A stretch of DNA of 64,000 bases from an uncultured Pirellulaceae bacterium (lineage in GTDB: Bacteria > Planctomycetota > Planctomycetia > Pirellulales > Pirellulaceae), in NCBI GenBank assembly GCA_938010615.1, contig CALLUY010000093.1, positions 1 through 64,000 on the forward strand, given 5' to 3'. This document shows, piece after piece, positions 36,243-45,997 of this stretch. The stretch's first letter is position 1. Each line of letters opens with the position of its first letter. Below the pieces are notes generated by a model. The model was not told the origin of the DNA, did no database searches, and saw nothing but the letters and a program-made list of their open reading frames with translations. A program made the position numbers and the translations under genes.

Positions 36243-38522
36243 CTACATTCGGAAGTTCTGATTGATCCACCAAAGAAGGCGTGAGCCATAGGAGCGGTTC
36301 GGACACGTCACACGAACCATTCCACTTTGTCCGATCTTGAAACTACGATCCGTATCTTTCAGCGGAATCTCGGCATAGTAGTGAAGGCGATTCAAATCGT
36401 ACTGCGGAACCAGCTCACTAATCAAATCCGGAATATTGTTCTCTCGCACGCGAGGATCCTGTTGCGTTGCCTGGAGCAACTCATAGGCATCACGGTTGAT
36501 TGAAAGATCCGTAACTCCAACGTCGGCAACTTTTGCAGTGATCGTTTCATAGGATCGTGAAGCAAGTCGAATGTGAGCATCTTGCCCGGGTTTGATAAAG
36601 TTGACTTGTTGTTCGCTGAGCAATACGATGCCACGCCATTGATCAAGGTCAGCAACTTCGCAAAATCGCTGCCCTGCCCCAGCCGAAACATTATCGTATC
36701 GCTGAATCAAAAATGGTTGCTGATCAACCAACAAATCTTCGTCCACCGTTTGAGCGGGGTGACGATACGGAGTTTCCATAACCGTGCCGGCGATTGGAGA
36801 TCGAATCGTTAGCTTCGTCGCACGAAGTCGTAAATCGGAAAGCAAAGAGATCGCCTCGTCGACTTCCGCCTGAATCGCACCGATCTGGCTGGCTCTGCCA
36901 TAACTGCCAGCGGATGTTCGTGCCATGTCAAGCTGCTTCTCTTTGACTTTGACACGCCCCTCGGCTTCGAGGATTTGCTCCTCCAGCTGATAGTTTCGCA
37001 GTCGAGCAATCTCTTGGCCTTCGGTTACAACATCGCCGGGTTCAACGTAGCACTCGTCGAGCACTCCTAGCTCTTCAACGTAGACGGCCGATATCTTCTC
37101 GGGCACCACCACGATGTCACATCGCAACTTGTGCGGAACAGGAATCAACAAGAGAGCCGCGATGAGCGCACCGACGACAAACAAGACACTAAAAAATCGT
37201 TTCTTTTTCACCTGATGCATCCGACCTGGAACAGACATGTACTTGTAGAGCTTGTAGCAAGGCATCACCACAATGCCAATCAGCGAAAATAGCGCGATCC
37301 CGATTCCGAGTGACTCCAACCCGTAAGGCTCCAGCCACCGCATCAGAAACAGAATGATCGAAAACATGATGACCCAGCGATAGCAAAACGCAGCCACCGT
37401 GTAGCTCGCAAAGGCAGCAGGACGATTCGTTGGCATCAACGCATCGTCAGGAATCTCCAACCCCAACCAGTTGCGGCCCAGCAACGTCGTCAGCGCTTTG
37501 GTCGACTTCTGACCCATATTCGGAATCTCGAGAATATCACTGAGGATGTAATATCCATCGAAGCGCAGCAGCGGGTTACCGTTGAACAAGACCGTGCTGA
37601 TCGAGCTCACCAACATCACGCGCAAACAAATATCCTGAACCATTCCCGGCTGGACGAACCACCAAACAAACGTAGCAATCGTTGCAAGAATCGCTTCGAC
37701 ATACATTCCCGCTGCTCCAATCGCAGCTCGATGCCATTTATTATCCAGTCGCCAACTGTCTGAAACATTGCAGTACAGACAGGGTGTCAGCACCAATAGC
37801 ATGAATCCGATTTCGTGGCATTCACCTCCCAGCCGCTTACAACTAAGACCGTGTCCGAACTCGTGGAACATCTTCGTGACGGCCAAAACCACCACAAACA
37901 GATACCACTGCTTGGGGTCAAAGAATGCGTCGAAACCTGGCAGCTTCGCCTGGAACGCCCCCCAATTCACGATGACACTCATCAACGCAATCGAAGCCAA
38001 AACCAGAAATGCATAGACCGCAGCCTTGGTGAAAATCCACCACGTCCACGGGAGCAACCAGTTCAATATTCTTTCCGGATCGAAGCCGCGATAGCGAATC
38101 GCGAGAATGTTGGAGAGCATTTGAAAGCGCTCCATCCGATTGTTTTTGTCGCCGCGTTTAAGCAGTTCGATGCCCTGTCCCGGCATGTCCGACGTCACTA
38201 GGCCGTCTTGGTGAAACCGAGTCAGCAGTTGTTGAAGTTCCTGCCGCGTGATTCGTTTGGGAGCATACTTCTCGTGATACGCGTCCTGCAGTTGGTCGAT
38301 CGTGATCTCGCCATCGAGCAGCGTCAGCAAATAGTGGACTTGAGGTGGGAATTGGTAGTACTTTTGTCCCAGTGGCTCTTTGACAACCAGATAGTCGACG
38401 CCCTGATACGTTTGGGGAGCGAAAGTCAGGTCCGGACGTATCTTCATCCTCACCGGCGGGCCCAAAGGAGCCTTCGGCGGTGGTTCCTTGATCGGAGTAT
38501 TGGGTGATGGGATGAGTGACAT
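36243..38522 (-). CDS. PqqD-like/M50 peptidase/HlyD-like membrane protein
   Basis: The 759-residue protein has an N-terminal PqqD-like winged domain (about 40-120). Transmembrane helices follow, with the zinc-peptidase motif HEFGH at 220-224 and a second-site NGNPLLRFDGYY at 314-325, as in site-2-type M50 peptidases. A C-terminal membrane-fusion part (about 455-759) has lipoyl-like EPGDVVTEGQEIARL, a coiled-coil hairpin (EQILEAEGRVKVKEKQLDMA), and a second half with LRSPIAGT-like (IRSPIAGTVMETP). Such fusions occur in planctomycetes beside HlyD-like genes. Placed opposite the giant repeat protein, it may take part in its export. Confidence 0.88.
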   Translation of the reverse strand: MSLIPSPNTPIKEPPPKAPLGPPVRMKIRPDLTFAPQTYQGVDYLVVKEPLGQKYYQFPPQVHYLLTLLDGEITIDQLQDAYHEKYAPKRITRQELQQLLTRFHQDGLVTSDMPGQGIELLKRGDKNNRMERFQMLSNILAIRYRGFDPERILNWLLPWTWWIFTKAAVYAFLVLASIALMSVIVNWGAFQAKLPGFDAFFDPKQWYLFVVVLAVTKMFHEFGHGLSCKRLGGECHEIGFMLLVLTPCLYCNVSDSWRLDNKWHRAAIGAAGMYVEAILATIATFVWWFVQPGMVQDICLRVMLVSSISTVLFNGNPLLRFDGYYILSDILEIPNMGQKSTKALTTLLGRNWLGLEIPDDALMPTNRPAAFASYTVAAFCYRWVIMFSIILFLMRWLEPYGLESLGIGIALFSLIGIVVMPCYKLYKYMSVPGRMHQVKKKRFFSVLFVVGALIAALLLIPVPHKLRCDIVVVPEKISAVYVEELGVLDECYVEPGDVVTEGQEIARLRNYQLEEQILEAEGRVKVKEKQLDMARTSAGSYGRASQIGAIQAEVDEAISLLSDLRLRATKLTIRSPIAGTVMETPYRHPAQTVDEDLLVDQQPFLIQRYDNVSAGAGQRFCEVADLDQWRGIVLLSEQQVNFIKPGQDAHIRLASRSYETITAKVADVGVTDLSINRDAYELLQATQQDPRVRENNIPDLISELVPQYDLNRLHYYAEIPLKDTDRSFKIGQSGMVRVTCPNRSYGSRLLWWINQNFRM

Positions 38523-38589
38523 GGCTTATTTGAAAATAGGTCGCTTGCTGTAGCAAGTCGAATACTGGTCAAGTCTTACTCTGCGAAAA

Positions 38590-38617
38590 CATGCTCACGC
38601 AAGCATGACGCATGGCA
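38590..38617. repeat. Partial copy of GGGTGCCATG-family element
   Basis: CATGCTCACGCAAGCATGACG followed by CATGGCA nearly equals 18010-18037. It lies in the 118-bp gap between the two HlyD-like genes. Confidence 0.7.
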
Positions 38618-38640
38618 ACCGTCATTTCGTGTCGATAGCA

Positions 38641-40767
38641 CTAGAACCAATAAACCTTCAACCGACACCAGTCAATGATCTGGTGGAAGCAGGCTTTATA
38701 CAGTGGCACTTTGCCACAGAAAATTTTAACAGTCGCACCGGCTCCCGGCTTCAAATCTTCCATCTCCTCCGGGTCGACTTTGATGATGCCGCGATACATT
38801 TGAATGCCGCCTTCATCGGTGTGTGGCCGAATGGAAACACGCTGTAGCTTGCCCGAATAGCTCTTGCTTGGATTGGTACTCAAAGCGAACTCTGCCGTGA
38901 TCCCGTTGGTATTGGGATCATCTTGTCGAGCCTTTTCTAGCGCGTCATCGACGTAGCCGACTTTGTTGTGAGGAATTTTGACTTCCAGTTGCCAGTCACC
39001 GTCGAGCTTCGAAACCGTAACCAAGGTCTGGTTGGGTTCGACGACCAGTCCTTTTAGACGCTGCTGCGGATTCCACGTCACGATTGTGCCATCGATTGGC
39101 GCTCGTACTTGTAGCACCTGTGACATCATCTTGCGATCGTTTTCGATCATCGTGTTCGTCTTCCCAAGTTCAAACTTCAAGTTCGAAAGCTCATTAGAGA
39201 GCGCCTCCCGCCGCTCATCGGAGCTCGCGCGACTGATCTGGGCATGGGTGTGATCAGCCTGAGCTTCAAGACGTTCACGCTCACTGATCCTCGCTTGCAT
39301 TCGCTGCTTGCGATCGTAATCGACCATCTGAACAAGCAACGTACCTTCATTCACCACGTCACCATCCGCGAAGCTGACCTCCTGAACGATACCCTTGGAT
39401 TCTGAATAAACGTGACGACGAACTTCCGGATGAAGGTTGCCCGAGACTTTCATCTTCATTTCCCAAGGCAGGAAAATCATGGCCAGCGTAATCAAACCCA
39501 ACGCAACTATGCCGGTGATCGTCTTCTTGAGATGGTCACCAAATAAAGTTTGCTGCAACCAGCCCACTTTCTTCAGGACCGGCTGAAGGAAGACTTCCCC
39601 GTGTTTTCTCGCGTTATCCAACGCCAACTGCGATTGTTCGACGATCAACTTGCAGTCGTCTTGGATCCGCTCTTCGGTGACTTCGTCGTCGAAGTACTCC
39701 AGCACGATCGCGCCAAGCTTGCGGACTTTCTTGTTCCGCTTGTTCATTTCGAGGTCGGGAACATCCGGAGGTCGAACCGCTAAAGGAATCACAGCTAGAG
39801 TTCGGCTGTGCGATTCGTCGAGGTAGTCATTGATCTTTTTGGCAACTTCGGGAGCAATCTCGTCTGTGTTTCCGGTGACCCAGAAAGTCGAATCAGCTCC
39901 AACGCTTGCCGTCGCAACGTTCCCAAGTTTCCGAACAACGTTGGCTCGATTGTCGAAACGATCTTGGCTGCTAATCGCGAGGATCGAACACTTACGACCA
40001 TTCCAACGCCCGACGCTAACGCGGTCGGCTCCGAGGACTCGACGAGCCTCATTGGCGATTGCGTAGGCGGTTTCCTTGAAGTCGATCGAGCGATGCACTT
40101 CGCTGATGAAGTCCATCTTTTCTGACCACTTGTCAGCCCGAGCAACCGCTTGATCTGCAGCGGCGGGTTGCTGCCCCGTCGTTTGAGTCACCTTCTGTCG
40201 TTCATGCCAACGCTGAAACAGCGCTGCAATTTGAGTCAGGAAACGAAGGTAGCCTTCTTGAGCTTGTGGAGAAATGTCGCCACGTTGAATCAGCTCGACA
40301 GCTCCGACGGCATCTTTCTGCCGATTCAGAACTGGAGAAAATAGCATTAAGAACGGTGACGGAGTCTCGACTTCCGATCCGTCATTGGCGGCCTCGGCAG
40401 CTTCGGCCTTTGCATCGTCCGCGACTTTTCCAGTGAAAGCTTGCGACATGACGCCAACAGGCATCTTCTGACGGACCACATCAAGGATCGCTCGGCTATG
40501 CTGTTCGTTTTCCGGCGCAAGAATCTCTCGCGCCTGATCGTGTGGGGCTTGTCCGGAGTGGTGTGTCAGCTTCGGAATTCCCTTGCCAGTGATCTGCCAG
40601 AATAGCGCACCGTGGGCGCCGGTGATCTCGACCAAGCGGCCAAGAACTTCCGCACAGAATTGGTCAAAGTCTTCCTGAGTCTGGGAAAGTTCAGTCAGCC
40701 TACGGATGACTTGGCGGACTTCTTCCTTGATCTTGTCCGCGTTTTGAGTTTCGGTCTGAGTTGACAT
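38641..40767 (-). CDS. GAF-domain HlyD-like membrane fusion protein
   Basis: The 708-residue protein has a long N-terminal cytoplasmic part with two GAF-like regions (about 20-190 and 225-395; WQITGKGIPKL, SVGRWNGRKCSILAISSQDRF). A single transmembrane helix (about 430-450, GIVALGLITLAMIFLP) follows. The periplasmic HlyD-like adaptor has YSESKGIVQEVSFADGDVV, a coiled coil (RISERERLEAQ), VRAPIDGTIVTW, and SGKLQRVSIRP. It precedes the M50/HlyD-like gene on the same strand with a 118-bp gap. The sensor fused to an adaptor suggests regulated export. No ABC transporter or TolC gene is nearby. Confidence 0.87.
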   Translation of the reverse strand: MSTQTETQNADKIKEEVRQVIRRLTELSQTQEDFDQFCAEVLGRLVEITGAHGALFWQITGKGIPKLTHHSGQAPHDQAREILAPENEQHSRAILDVVRQKMPVGVMSQAFTGKVADDAKAEAAEAANDGSEVETPSPFLMLFSPVLNRQKDAVGAVELIQRGDISPQAQEGYLRFLTQIAALFQRWHERQKVTQTTGQQPAAADQAVARADKWSEKMDFISEVHRSIDFKETAYAIANEARRVLGADRVSVGRWNGRKCSILAISSQDRFDNRANVVRKLGNVATASVGADSTFWVTGNTDEIAPEVAKKINDYLDESHSRTLAVIPLAVRPPDVPDLEMNKRNKKVRKLGAIVLEYFDDEVTEERIQDDCKLIVEQSQLALDNARKHGEVFLQPVLKKVGWLQQTLFGDHLKKTITGIVALGLITLAMIFLPWEMKMKVSGNLHPEVRRHVYSESKGIVQEVSFADGDVVNEGTLLVQMVDYDRKQRMQARISERERLEAQADHTHAQISRASSDERREALSNELSNLKFELGKTNTMIENDRKMMSQVLQVRAPIDGTIVTWNPQQRLKGLVVEPNQTLVTVSKLDGDWQLEVKIPHNKVGYVDDALEKARQDDPNTNGITAEFALSTNPSKSYSGKLQRVSIRPHTDEGGIQMYRGIIKVDPEEMEDLKPGAGATVKIFCGKVPLYKACFHQIIDWCRLKVYWF

Positions 40768-41144
40768 AAGGTCGCAAGGAGCCGTTCAAGAAGGGACTAC
40801 AGGGATTTGCGCCTTTGCGCAGAACCCGAAAAATACAACTCAAAATTATAAATCGCAGTTATGACAAAGGAAACGTAAAGAATTGGAACGGTCACCCTGA
40901 ATGGGCTTAAAAGAGTGCCATTTCTTAATATGACGGGATTGTGTCAGTCGTTTGGCTGGCTATTTGAGCAGCCAGAACGGTGCATGCATTTTGGTTAGAC
41001 GAACCGAAGCGAGGAATTATGGTCAGGATTGGCCGTTTTTCGCCTTCAACAAAGTTCTTGCCGTTGTTAGTATTTCCCTGTTCAAAAGCCGAGCAATCGC
41101 CGAAAATTACAACAGATACAAAGATCCATCTAGGGAACGATCCT
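40768..41144. other. Divergent intergenic region
   Basis: This is the gap between the GAF/HlyD-like gene (minus) and the small basic protein (plus). I see no gene in it. An open frame in phase with the downstream small protein starts near 40980 but has no coding character, and the ATG at 41145 is preceded by AGGGA. Confidence 0.5.
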
Positions 41145-41246
41145 ATGGCCAAGCCAACTCATAAAGTCAAAAAAGCCAACCACGGCAAACGACCTGCCAA
41201 CAACCGCGGTCGCAAAGCCAAAAAGAAACGAATCAAGACTCCATAA
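41145..41246 (+). CDS. 33-residue highly basic protein
   Basis: The small protein MAKPTHKVKKANHGKRP and onward contains about half Lys and Arg. AGGGA lies upstream of the ATG and a strong terminator begins 35 bp after the stop, so it is a discrete single-gene unit. Size and composition fit a ribosomal small basic protein (such as bTHX-type) or a nucleic-acid-binding peptide. It has no family that I can name with certainty. Confidence 0.75.
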   Translation: MAKPTHKVKKANHGKRPANNRGRKAKKKRIKTP

Positions 41247-41280
41247 ACTGGAGTTTGACCACCATTGAATACATTGAAAG

Positions 41281-41310
41281 AGGCAGCCCATGTTTGGCGC
41301 TGCCTTTTTT
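41281..41310 (+). terminator. Rho-independent terminator
   Basis: AGGCAGC (41281-41287) pairs with GCTGCCT (41299-41305), followed by a T-run. It ends the small basic protein gene. Confidence 0.88.
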
Positions 41311-41321
41311 CATGCGTCAGC

Positions 41322-41714
41322 TTATCGAGTTAGCCCAACAGGGAGTTCTCCCGATTTAACGCGGCATGAATAAGCACTCGCGCCATCAAAACAGGCGTGC
41401 GCAACTAACACATTCTCAAATTCGATCGCGTCGATCGCGGCGTTCTTGAAGTTGGCGAATGTCAAATCGCAGTCAATGAAGAAGCAAGTTTTAATGCAGG
41501 CATCGAAGAATCTCGCGTTTCGAAAACTTACATTTCGAAACGTTCCATCGAGCCAACAGTTTGAGAAATCAATATCATCCAATTCGCAGTCCTGAAACTC
41601 AAGATAACTCTGGAACTCCAATCCTGAAAAATCGCGGCGGCCAGCTTTATATGCCGCAAGCAACTCTTTTGATGTGATTACGGTTACACCATCAGTGTTG
41701 GGCAGATCAGCCAT
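41322..41714 (-). CDS. Pentapeptide-repeat-like protein
   Basis: The 130-residue protein has a run of A/C-D/N-L/F-x-x units (FSGLEFQSYLEFQDCELDDIDF, CWLDGTFRNVSFRNARFFDACI, CDLTFANFKNAAI), giving a short right-handed beta-helix. About twelve such units are seen between residues 28 and 115. Function is unknown. The preceding small gene on the same strand ends 14 bp upstream. Confidence 0.8.
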   Translation of the reverse strand: MADLPNTDGVTVITSKELLAAYKAGRRDFSGLEFQSYLEFQDCELDDIDFSNCWLDGTFRNVSFRNARFFDACIKTCFFIDCDLTFANFKNAAIDAIEFENVLVAHACFDGASAYSCRVKSGELPVGLTR

Positions 41715-41728
41715 TTTTTTCCAACATG

Positions 41729-41965
41729 TTAAATTCTGAGCTCATCAATTACCAACCCAACTTTACCATCCCAAATCGTCGCGCCGCCATCTTTCTCCCA
41801 GCGACCTTTCTTGAAAGTCCATTTCTCGTCATCGACTTCGTTTCGGTTCATATCAAGTTTCGCTCGATCCCAGACGCCATCTCGATCGTCATCGTAGAGA
41901 TTCAGTCCAAGGACCGCGAGGCCCCAACACGTCCTTGCCTTTTCCTGACCGATCGGCTTTGACAT
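41729..41965 (-). CDS. Small Asp-rich protein, EF-hand-like segment
   Basis: The 78-residue protein has DDDRDGVWDRAKLDMNRNEVDD, a calcium-loop-like acidic run. No signal peptide is seen. It lies 14 bp upstream of the pentapeptide gene on the same strand and is probably co-transcribed. It may be a complete small protein or a fragment of a larger one. Confidence 0.5.
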   Translation of the reverse strand: MSKPIGQEKARTCWGLAVLGLNLYDDDRDGVWDRAKLDMNRNEVDDEKWTFKKGRWEKDGGATIWDGKVGLVIDELRI

Positions 41966-42145
41966 TCTACGAGGGCTTCTTTTCTCGCGTGATCAAGCAC
42001 TGCGACAACCCCGTAGGCCAAAAACTAGTAAACTGGACCGGCTCTTCCTTTGTTACGGAGTCGGACTTCCTTGGCTGACTGAATAGGAGAGGATCATCCA
42101 ACGCAAACGCAACCACCGTGAAAAACTTCGCTAGGAATTCGAAGC

Positions 42146-42604
42146 ATGGCGAAACCATTAAGCAAACAGGAAAACAGCAGCCCATCGAAATCAGGACTGA
42201 TCTTTCTGATCGCCATGCTAGTGGCCAGTTTCGCTTGCATCTTCATCAGCATTTACTTGCTGGATACCGATGCTCCCATACCAAAAGAAAATGCAGGTGT
42301 CTTTTGGGCATTGGTAAGTAGCTTCGGGATTCTGTTTCCTCTGGTGGCTACCCACCTCCACACGCTGCATCTGCATCGATGGATAAGCTGGTTCAGTTGG
42401 TGGTTGGGGATCGTTGCCTTGTTTGGAATTTTGTTGCTTGCATTGGCTGACTCTCTTGGAGAAGAGTTTTCTTCAACAGAACGTCAACGAATCTACGTCT
42501 TTTATCTTTCAGTAGTATCAGCAAGCTCACTCGGTTGCTTCGCCATCTTCGCGCCAGTTCGCAGCAGGACTGATACCGACGACCAAACTTGCTTCGGAAG
42601 ATAA
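42146..42604 (+). CDS. Small multi-pass membrane protein
   Basis: The 152-residue protein has four hydrophobic helices (about 17-40, 50-68, 80-102, 117-138) and a polar tail. No motif is recognised. Its end overlaps the open frame of the broken gene that follows. Confidence 0.65.
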   Translation: MAKPLSKQENSSPSKSGLIFLIAMLVASFACIFISIYLLDTDAPIPKENAGVFWALVSSFGILFPLVATHLHTLHLHRWISWFSWWLGIVALFGILLLALADSLGEEFSSTERQRIYVFYLSVVSASSLGCFAIFAPVRSRTDTDDQTCFGR

Positions 42605-44315
42605 ACGCCGTGCTCGCGGCTTTGTTCGAAAGTCTTTTTCTGGAATCAACTGGCTATCGCAACGTGGCATATGGCTCGTTGCAGCAGCGAGCTTGATCTA
42701 TGCCGCAGGCTGGGTTTTGATTCACTTTGTTTCGGGTGGAGAGGAACGCCAAATCAGTAGTGTTACCAATGGAACGCTTGCTGAGTCAGAAAACTGGCTG
42801 GACGTCGCTAACGAAAAGTGGAGCGAGGGCGTATCACCAGAATAAAATGCGATTGTCGGAATTATCAGGACGCTGGATCCCATTGGCGAAGATAAAAACG
42901 CAGAGGCGTACTATGAACGACTCGGAATTGCTAAGGAGATGCAGCAAGCTCAAAAATCCGAAGACGATATGTTTGCTATGGGCATGATGGAAATGGGTCC
43001 ACCAGACAAGACGTTCGAGTACCAGCAGTCGCTTTTCGAACAACTTTATGACAGCGACACTGGCGAGAACAAGTCGTTGCCGGGAGTTTCCGAAGCTGAG
43101 CGATACTTCATGGAGGCGATGGCACAACATATCGATTTTTCGTTATTCCAAGATGCACCATGGGATCGAAAAATGTGCGAACCGGCTGCTGTGTATCTCA
43201 AAGAGCACCAATCGCAGTTGGCGAAGCTACGAAAGATTTCGACATGGAATCAGTTCTACTCACCGTGGGTTCACGAAAGTGCCAACAAATCAAAGATCCG
43301 AGACTTCGGACACGATGTGTTGTTCAGTGCGATGGATCTGTTGCAAATGTCAGCCATGTACCACCTTGGCAACGATCGAGTCGACGAAGCGATCAAGGAC
43401 TGTATGGCGATGGATCGTCTGGCTCGACCAGAATGGACTAGCCGACTTCCAAACGTGGTGCTCAAAACGTTCAGGTATAAGTTACGAAAACCGGTAGCGA
43501 ACACGGTTCTGCAAATAGCGTTCCATCCATTGGCGACTTCTAGTCAGCTTGCGGAACTTCAGCGAACGCTAGGAAACCGCGAGGCGACTGAACCGACAGG
43601 GTTTGACGCAGAGTTTCGAGACGCCACGTTCCGCAAACTGGGTCTCACGAGCATGACACAGGCAACCTTCCTTAACTTGGCGCCACCGTCTGTTGAAAAG
43701 AATTACCCATTTCAGGTTTGGTATGTCAAAAACCCGACAACCGTAGACTGGGAATCATGGCGAGAAGCGTTTGATGCAACAAGATCCAAAGAGCAGGAGT
43801 TGATCGACGCAGCACACCGAGGTGAGATTGGTTCATGGGAAAAAGAACGCCGGTTGCACGAATTCAAAAAACTTGACGGCATTGATGTACATAAAGCCGA
43901 CTTCTACCAATACGTCTTCGGGCGCAAATTGTTTACGTTTGTATCAAGTCCCAAATACAAAGGCAAAATACTTGGAACGATCGCAGCAGACAAAATATTG
44001 AATTTCGCTGACTACGATATCTTCTATGGACAGATCAATCGAGACTTTGCAAAAATCGCCTTAGGACTTCAGCGTTGGAAGAAACAGCACGGAACATGGC
44101 CAGATTCATTGGACCAGTTGGCACCTGAGTTTCTGGAAGTGATACCCAAGGACGTAATTAGCCAACAGGATTTCGTCTATCGAAAAGAGAATTCCAGCTT
44201 CTTGCTTTACTCAGTCGGAAGCAATGGGATCGACGATGGAGGATCGAACAGTGACGTGATGTTTGAACATCCGTTGCCGAACCTGATAGAGCATCATTTT
44301 CAAAACCGAAATTGA
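42516..44315 (+). pseudogene. Hypothetical membrane-anchored protein broken by in-frame TAA
   Basis: In one frame the sequence codes a polar stretch, a transmembrane helix (GIWLVAAASLIYAAGWVLIHF) and a periplasmic region up to SPE. A TAA at 42843-42845 follows, and the same frame resumes with NAIVGIIRTLDPIGEDKNAEAYYE. From the ATG at 42939 it continues as a 458-residue helical domain. It ends in a segment WPDSLDQLAPEFLEVIPKD and SVGSNGIDDGG, as in planctomycete proteins with prepilin-like tails. The 5' part has no ATG, GTG or TTG start upstream of the helix. One base change and a lost start would explain it. The remaining 458-residue ORF could still be translated. Confidence 0.65.
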
Positions 44316-44412
44316 TAGACAGATTCGTCTACGGTTAACGAAGCTTGTTCAGGTCGAAGAACCGAATCTGAAAAGAGATGTGCTGGCGAACAAAAATTCA
44401 GGCTCAAAGACC

Positions 44413-45948
44413 TTAGCCAGCATTGCGAATCCACGATTCGATTACGCGTGCGGCTGAGTCCGGATCCTTCTCGACGAGGCTGCCAAGTTTCTCTTCGGCG
44501 GCGCGGCGAGCGTAATCTTCCGGTTGGGCTAACGCAATTTCTGGCGTCGGCTGAGCAGGAGTTTCGCTGGCTGCTTCTGCTGTCGCGTTGATTGAAATGA
44601 TATCTTCATTCATCAGCTCGTCAGCATCGCTTTCGTCGTACTGGTTGTGGCGCGTCATGATCGTAAGCAAGACCAAACCGATCAGCAGAACGGCCGCTGA
44701 AGGCCAGTGCTTCATCGCAATTTCCTTTAGCCGAACTTGCCATGTCGGAACGGCAACGGGAGCAGCAACGGCTGGCGGAACGAACTGCACCGATATCGGA
44801 AACGGAGTTCCTTGAGCAAAAGATGATTTTGGCAAAACAGGTTTCACGGATTCAACGAGGCTCCGGCCAAGCTTGTTGATGGCTTGCTGCTTGATGTTTG
44901 GTTTGTCGTGCGGGAACGCTGACTTGCCGATCGACATTTGCGACGCAACGGACTCTGGAACCTGCAGGATCACATCGACGCGACTGGTATAGGTCGGCGA
45001 TACTGCGACCGGCGTTGTGACAACTGGAGCAGGATTCGATCGCTCCGGCTGAATATCGTGAATCGAAGCCGTGCCGTTGGTGCCGATCACAGCGATCGAT
45101 GAGCGCGAAGGAGCAACTTCGACTGGCTTGGTGTAGGAAACTTGTTTGGCGGCGACCGGATTTTCAACCATGTCGACACGCACCTGAACGTCGATCTCGC
45201 CATAAGACTGGAGAGCTTGCTGAATTCGTTTGCGATAGAACGTTTCCTGTTCGAACGGCGGACGCTGATCAATGGCGACGACTTTTTGGCCAGCACCTCC
45301 CGAACGATGGGCGTAGCCGGACGTGATATCGATGACTCGAATGTTTTCCGCCGGGAGTCCTGCGACCGCTCCGGCGATCATTTCTCGCAGTGTTGATACT
45401 TGGTCAGAATCGAGAACAACATCTGTCGGTGGCTCGACGGAAACAACTGCTGTCTGCTGAGCGGGTTTGAAGACAGAACCGCCTGAGGCAACGTCCATCT
45501 CGAACCAAGCGTTTTTCACGAAAGGCAATCGCATCACCATCTCGCGAATCAGACGCTTCTTTTGCGACTCTTCGACTCGTTTCTGTTGAGAGCGCGACAG
45601 GAATGGATTTACCGTGGGAGCCGTTTCGGTTTCGTTCCGCAGGAACTGTGGCAACGCATCGTTGTCCGCGATCGCGTTGAGACATTCTTCTTTACGATGT
45701 TCAGGAACCATCAAGATTCCATTGTCTATTTTGCAACCCGTGATTCCGGATTTACCGATCGCGAACGCCATCCGTTCGAGATCACCTTCGCAAAATTGTT
45801 GACTTTCAAGCAATGCCACAAGCGGTTTTGACTTGTTGACGTGAACCACTTGCAAGACGGCAATGACGGCCAAAATCAGAACGCCGACAATGATTGCCTG
45901 TGTTTGACGTTGGCCCAGTTTTTCCTGAATTTGAGTCGGAAGATTCAT
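44413..45948 (-). CDS. FliF/YscJ-like membrane-ring protein
   Basis: The 511-residue protein has an N-terminal transmembrane helix (about 18-36), a secretin-ring domain of the YscJ/FliF type (LLESQQFCEGDLERMAFAI, GILMVPEHRKEECLN, LPFVKNAWFEMDVASG, LREMIAGAVAGLPAENIRVIDI), a proline-rich stretch, a second helix (about 418-436, WPSAAVLLIGLVLLTIM), and the FliF-like tail EEKLGSLVEKDPDSAARVIESWI. It is an orphan: no other flagellar or type III gene is in the window. Genes in front of it on the strand are a HATPase, an anti-sigma/prepilin chimera and a sigma factor. Confidence 0.75.
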   Translation of the reverse strand: MNLPTQIQEKLGQRQTQAIIVGVLILAVIAVLQVVHVNKSKPLVALLESQQFCEGDLERMAFAIGKSGITGCKIDNGILMVPEHRKEECLNAIADNDALPQFLRNETETAPTVNPFLSRSQQKRVEESQKKRLIREMVMRLPFVKNAWFEMDVASGGSVFKPAQQTAVVSVEPPTDVVLDSDQVSTLREMIAGAVAGLPAENIRVIDITSGYAHRSGGAGQKVVAIDQRPPFEQETFYRKRIQQALQSYGEIDVQVRVDMVENPVAAKQVSYTKPVEVAPSRSSIAVIGTNGTASIHDIQPERSNPAPVVTTPVAVSPTYTSRVDVILQVPESVASQMSIGKSAFPHDKPNIKQQAINKLGRSLVESVKPVLPKSSFAQGTPFPISVQFVPPAVAAPVAVPTWQVRLKEIAMKHWPSAAVLLIGLVLLTIMTRHNQYDESDADELMNEDIISINATAEAASETPAQPTPEIALAQPEDYARRAAEEKLGSLVEKDPDSAARVIESWIRNAG

Positions 45949-45997
45949 CCTTGAAGACTCCGCACTTTCTAAATGTTGTCAGTTGTTTTGTTGTAGG

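Noticed and set aside
40980-41144. N-terminal extension of the 33-residue basic protein
   Set aside because: The extension has no coding character, whereas AGGGA precedes the ATG at 41145 and the basic composition starts exactly there.
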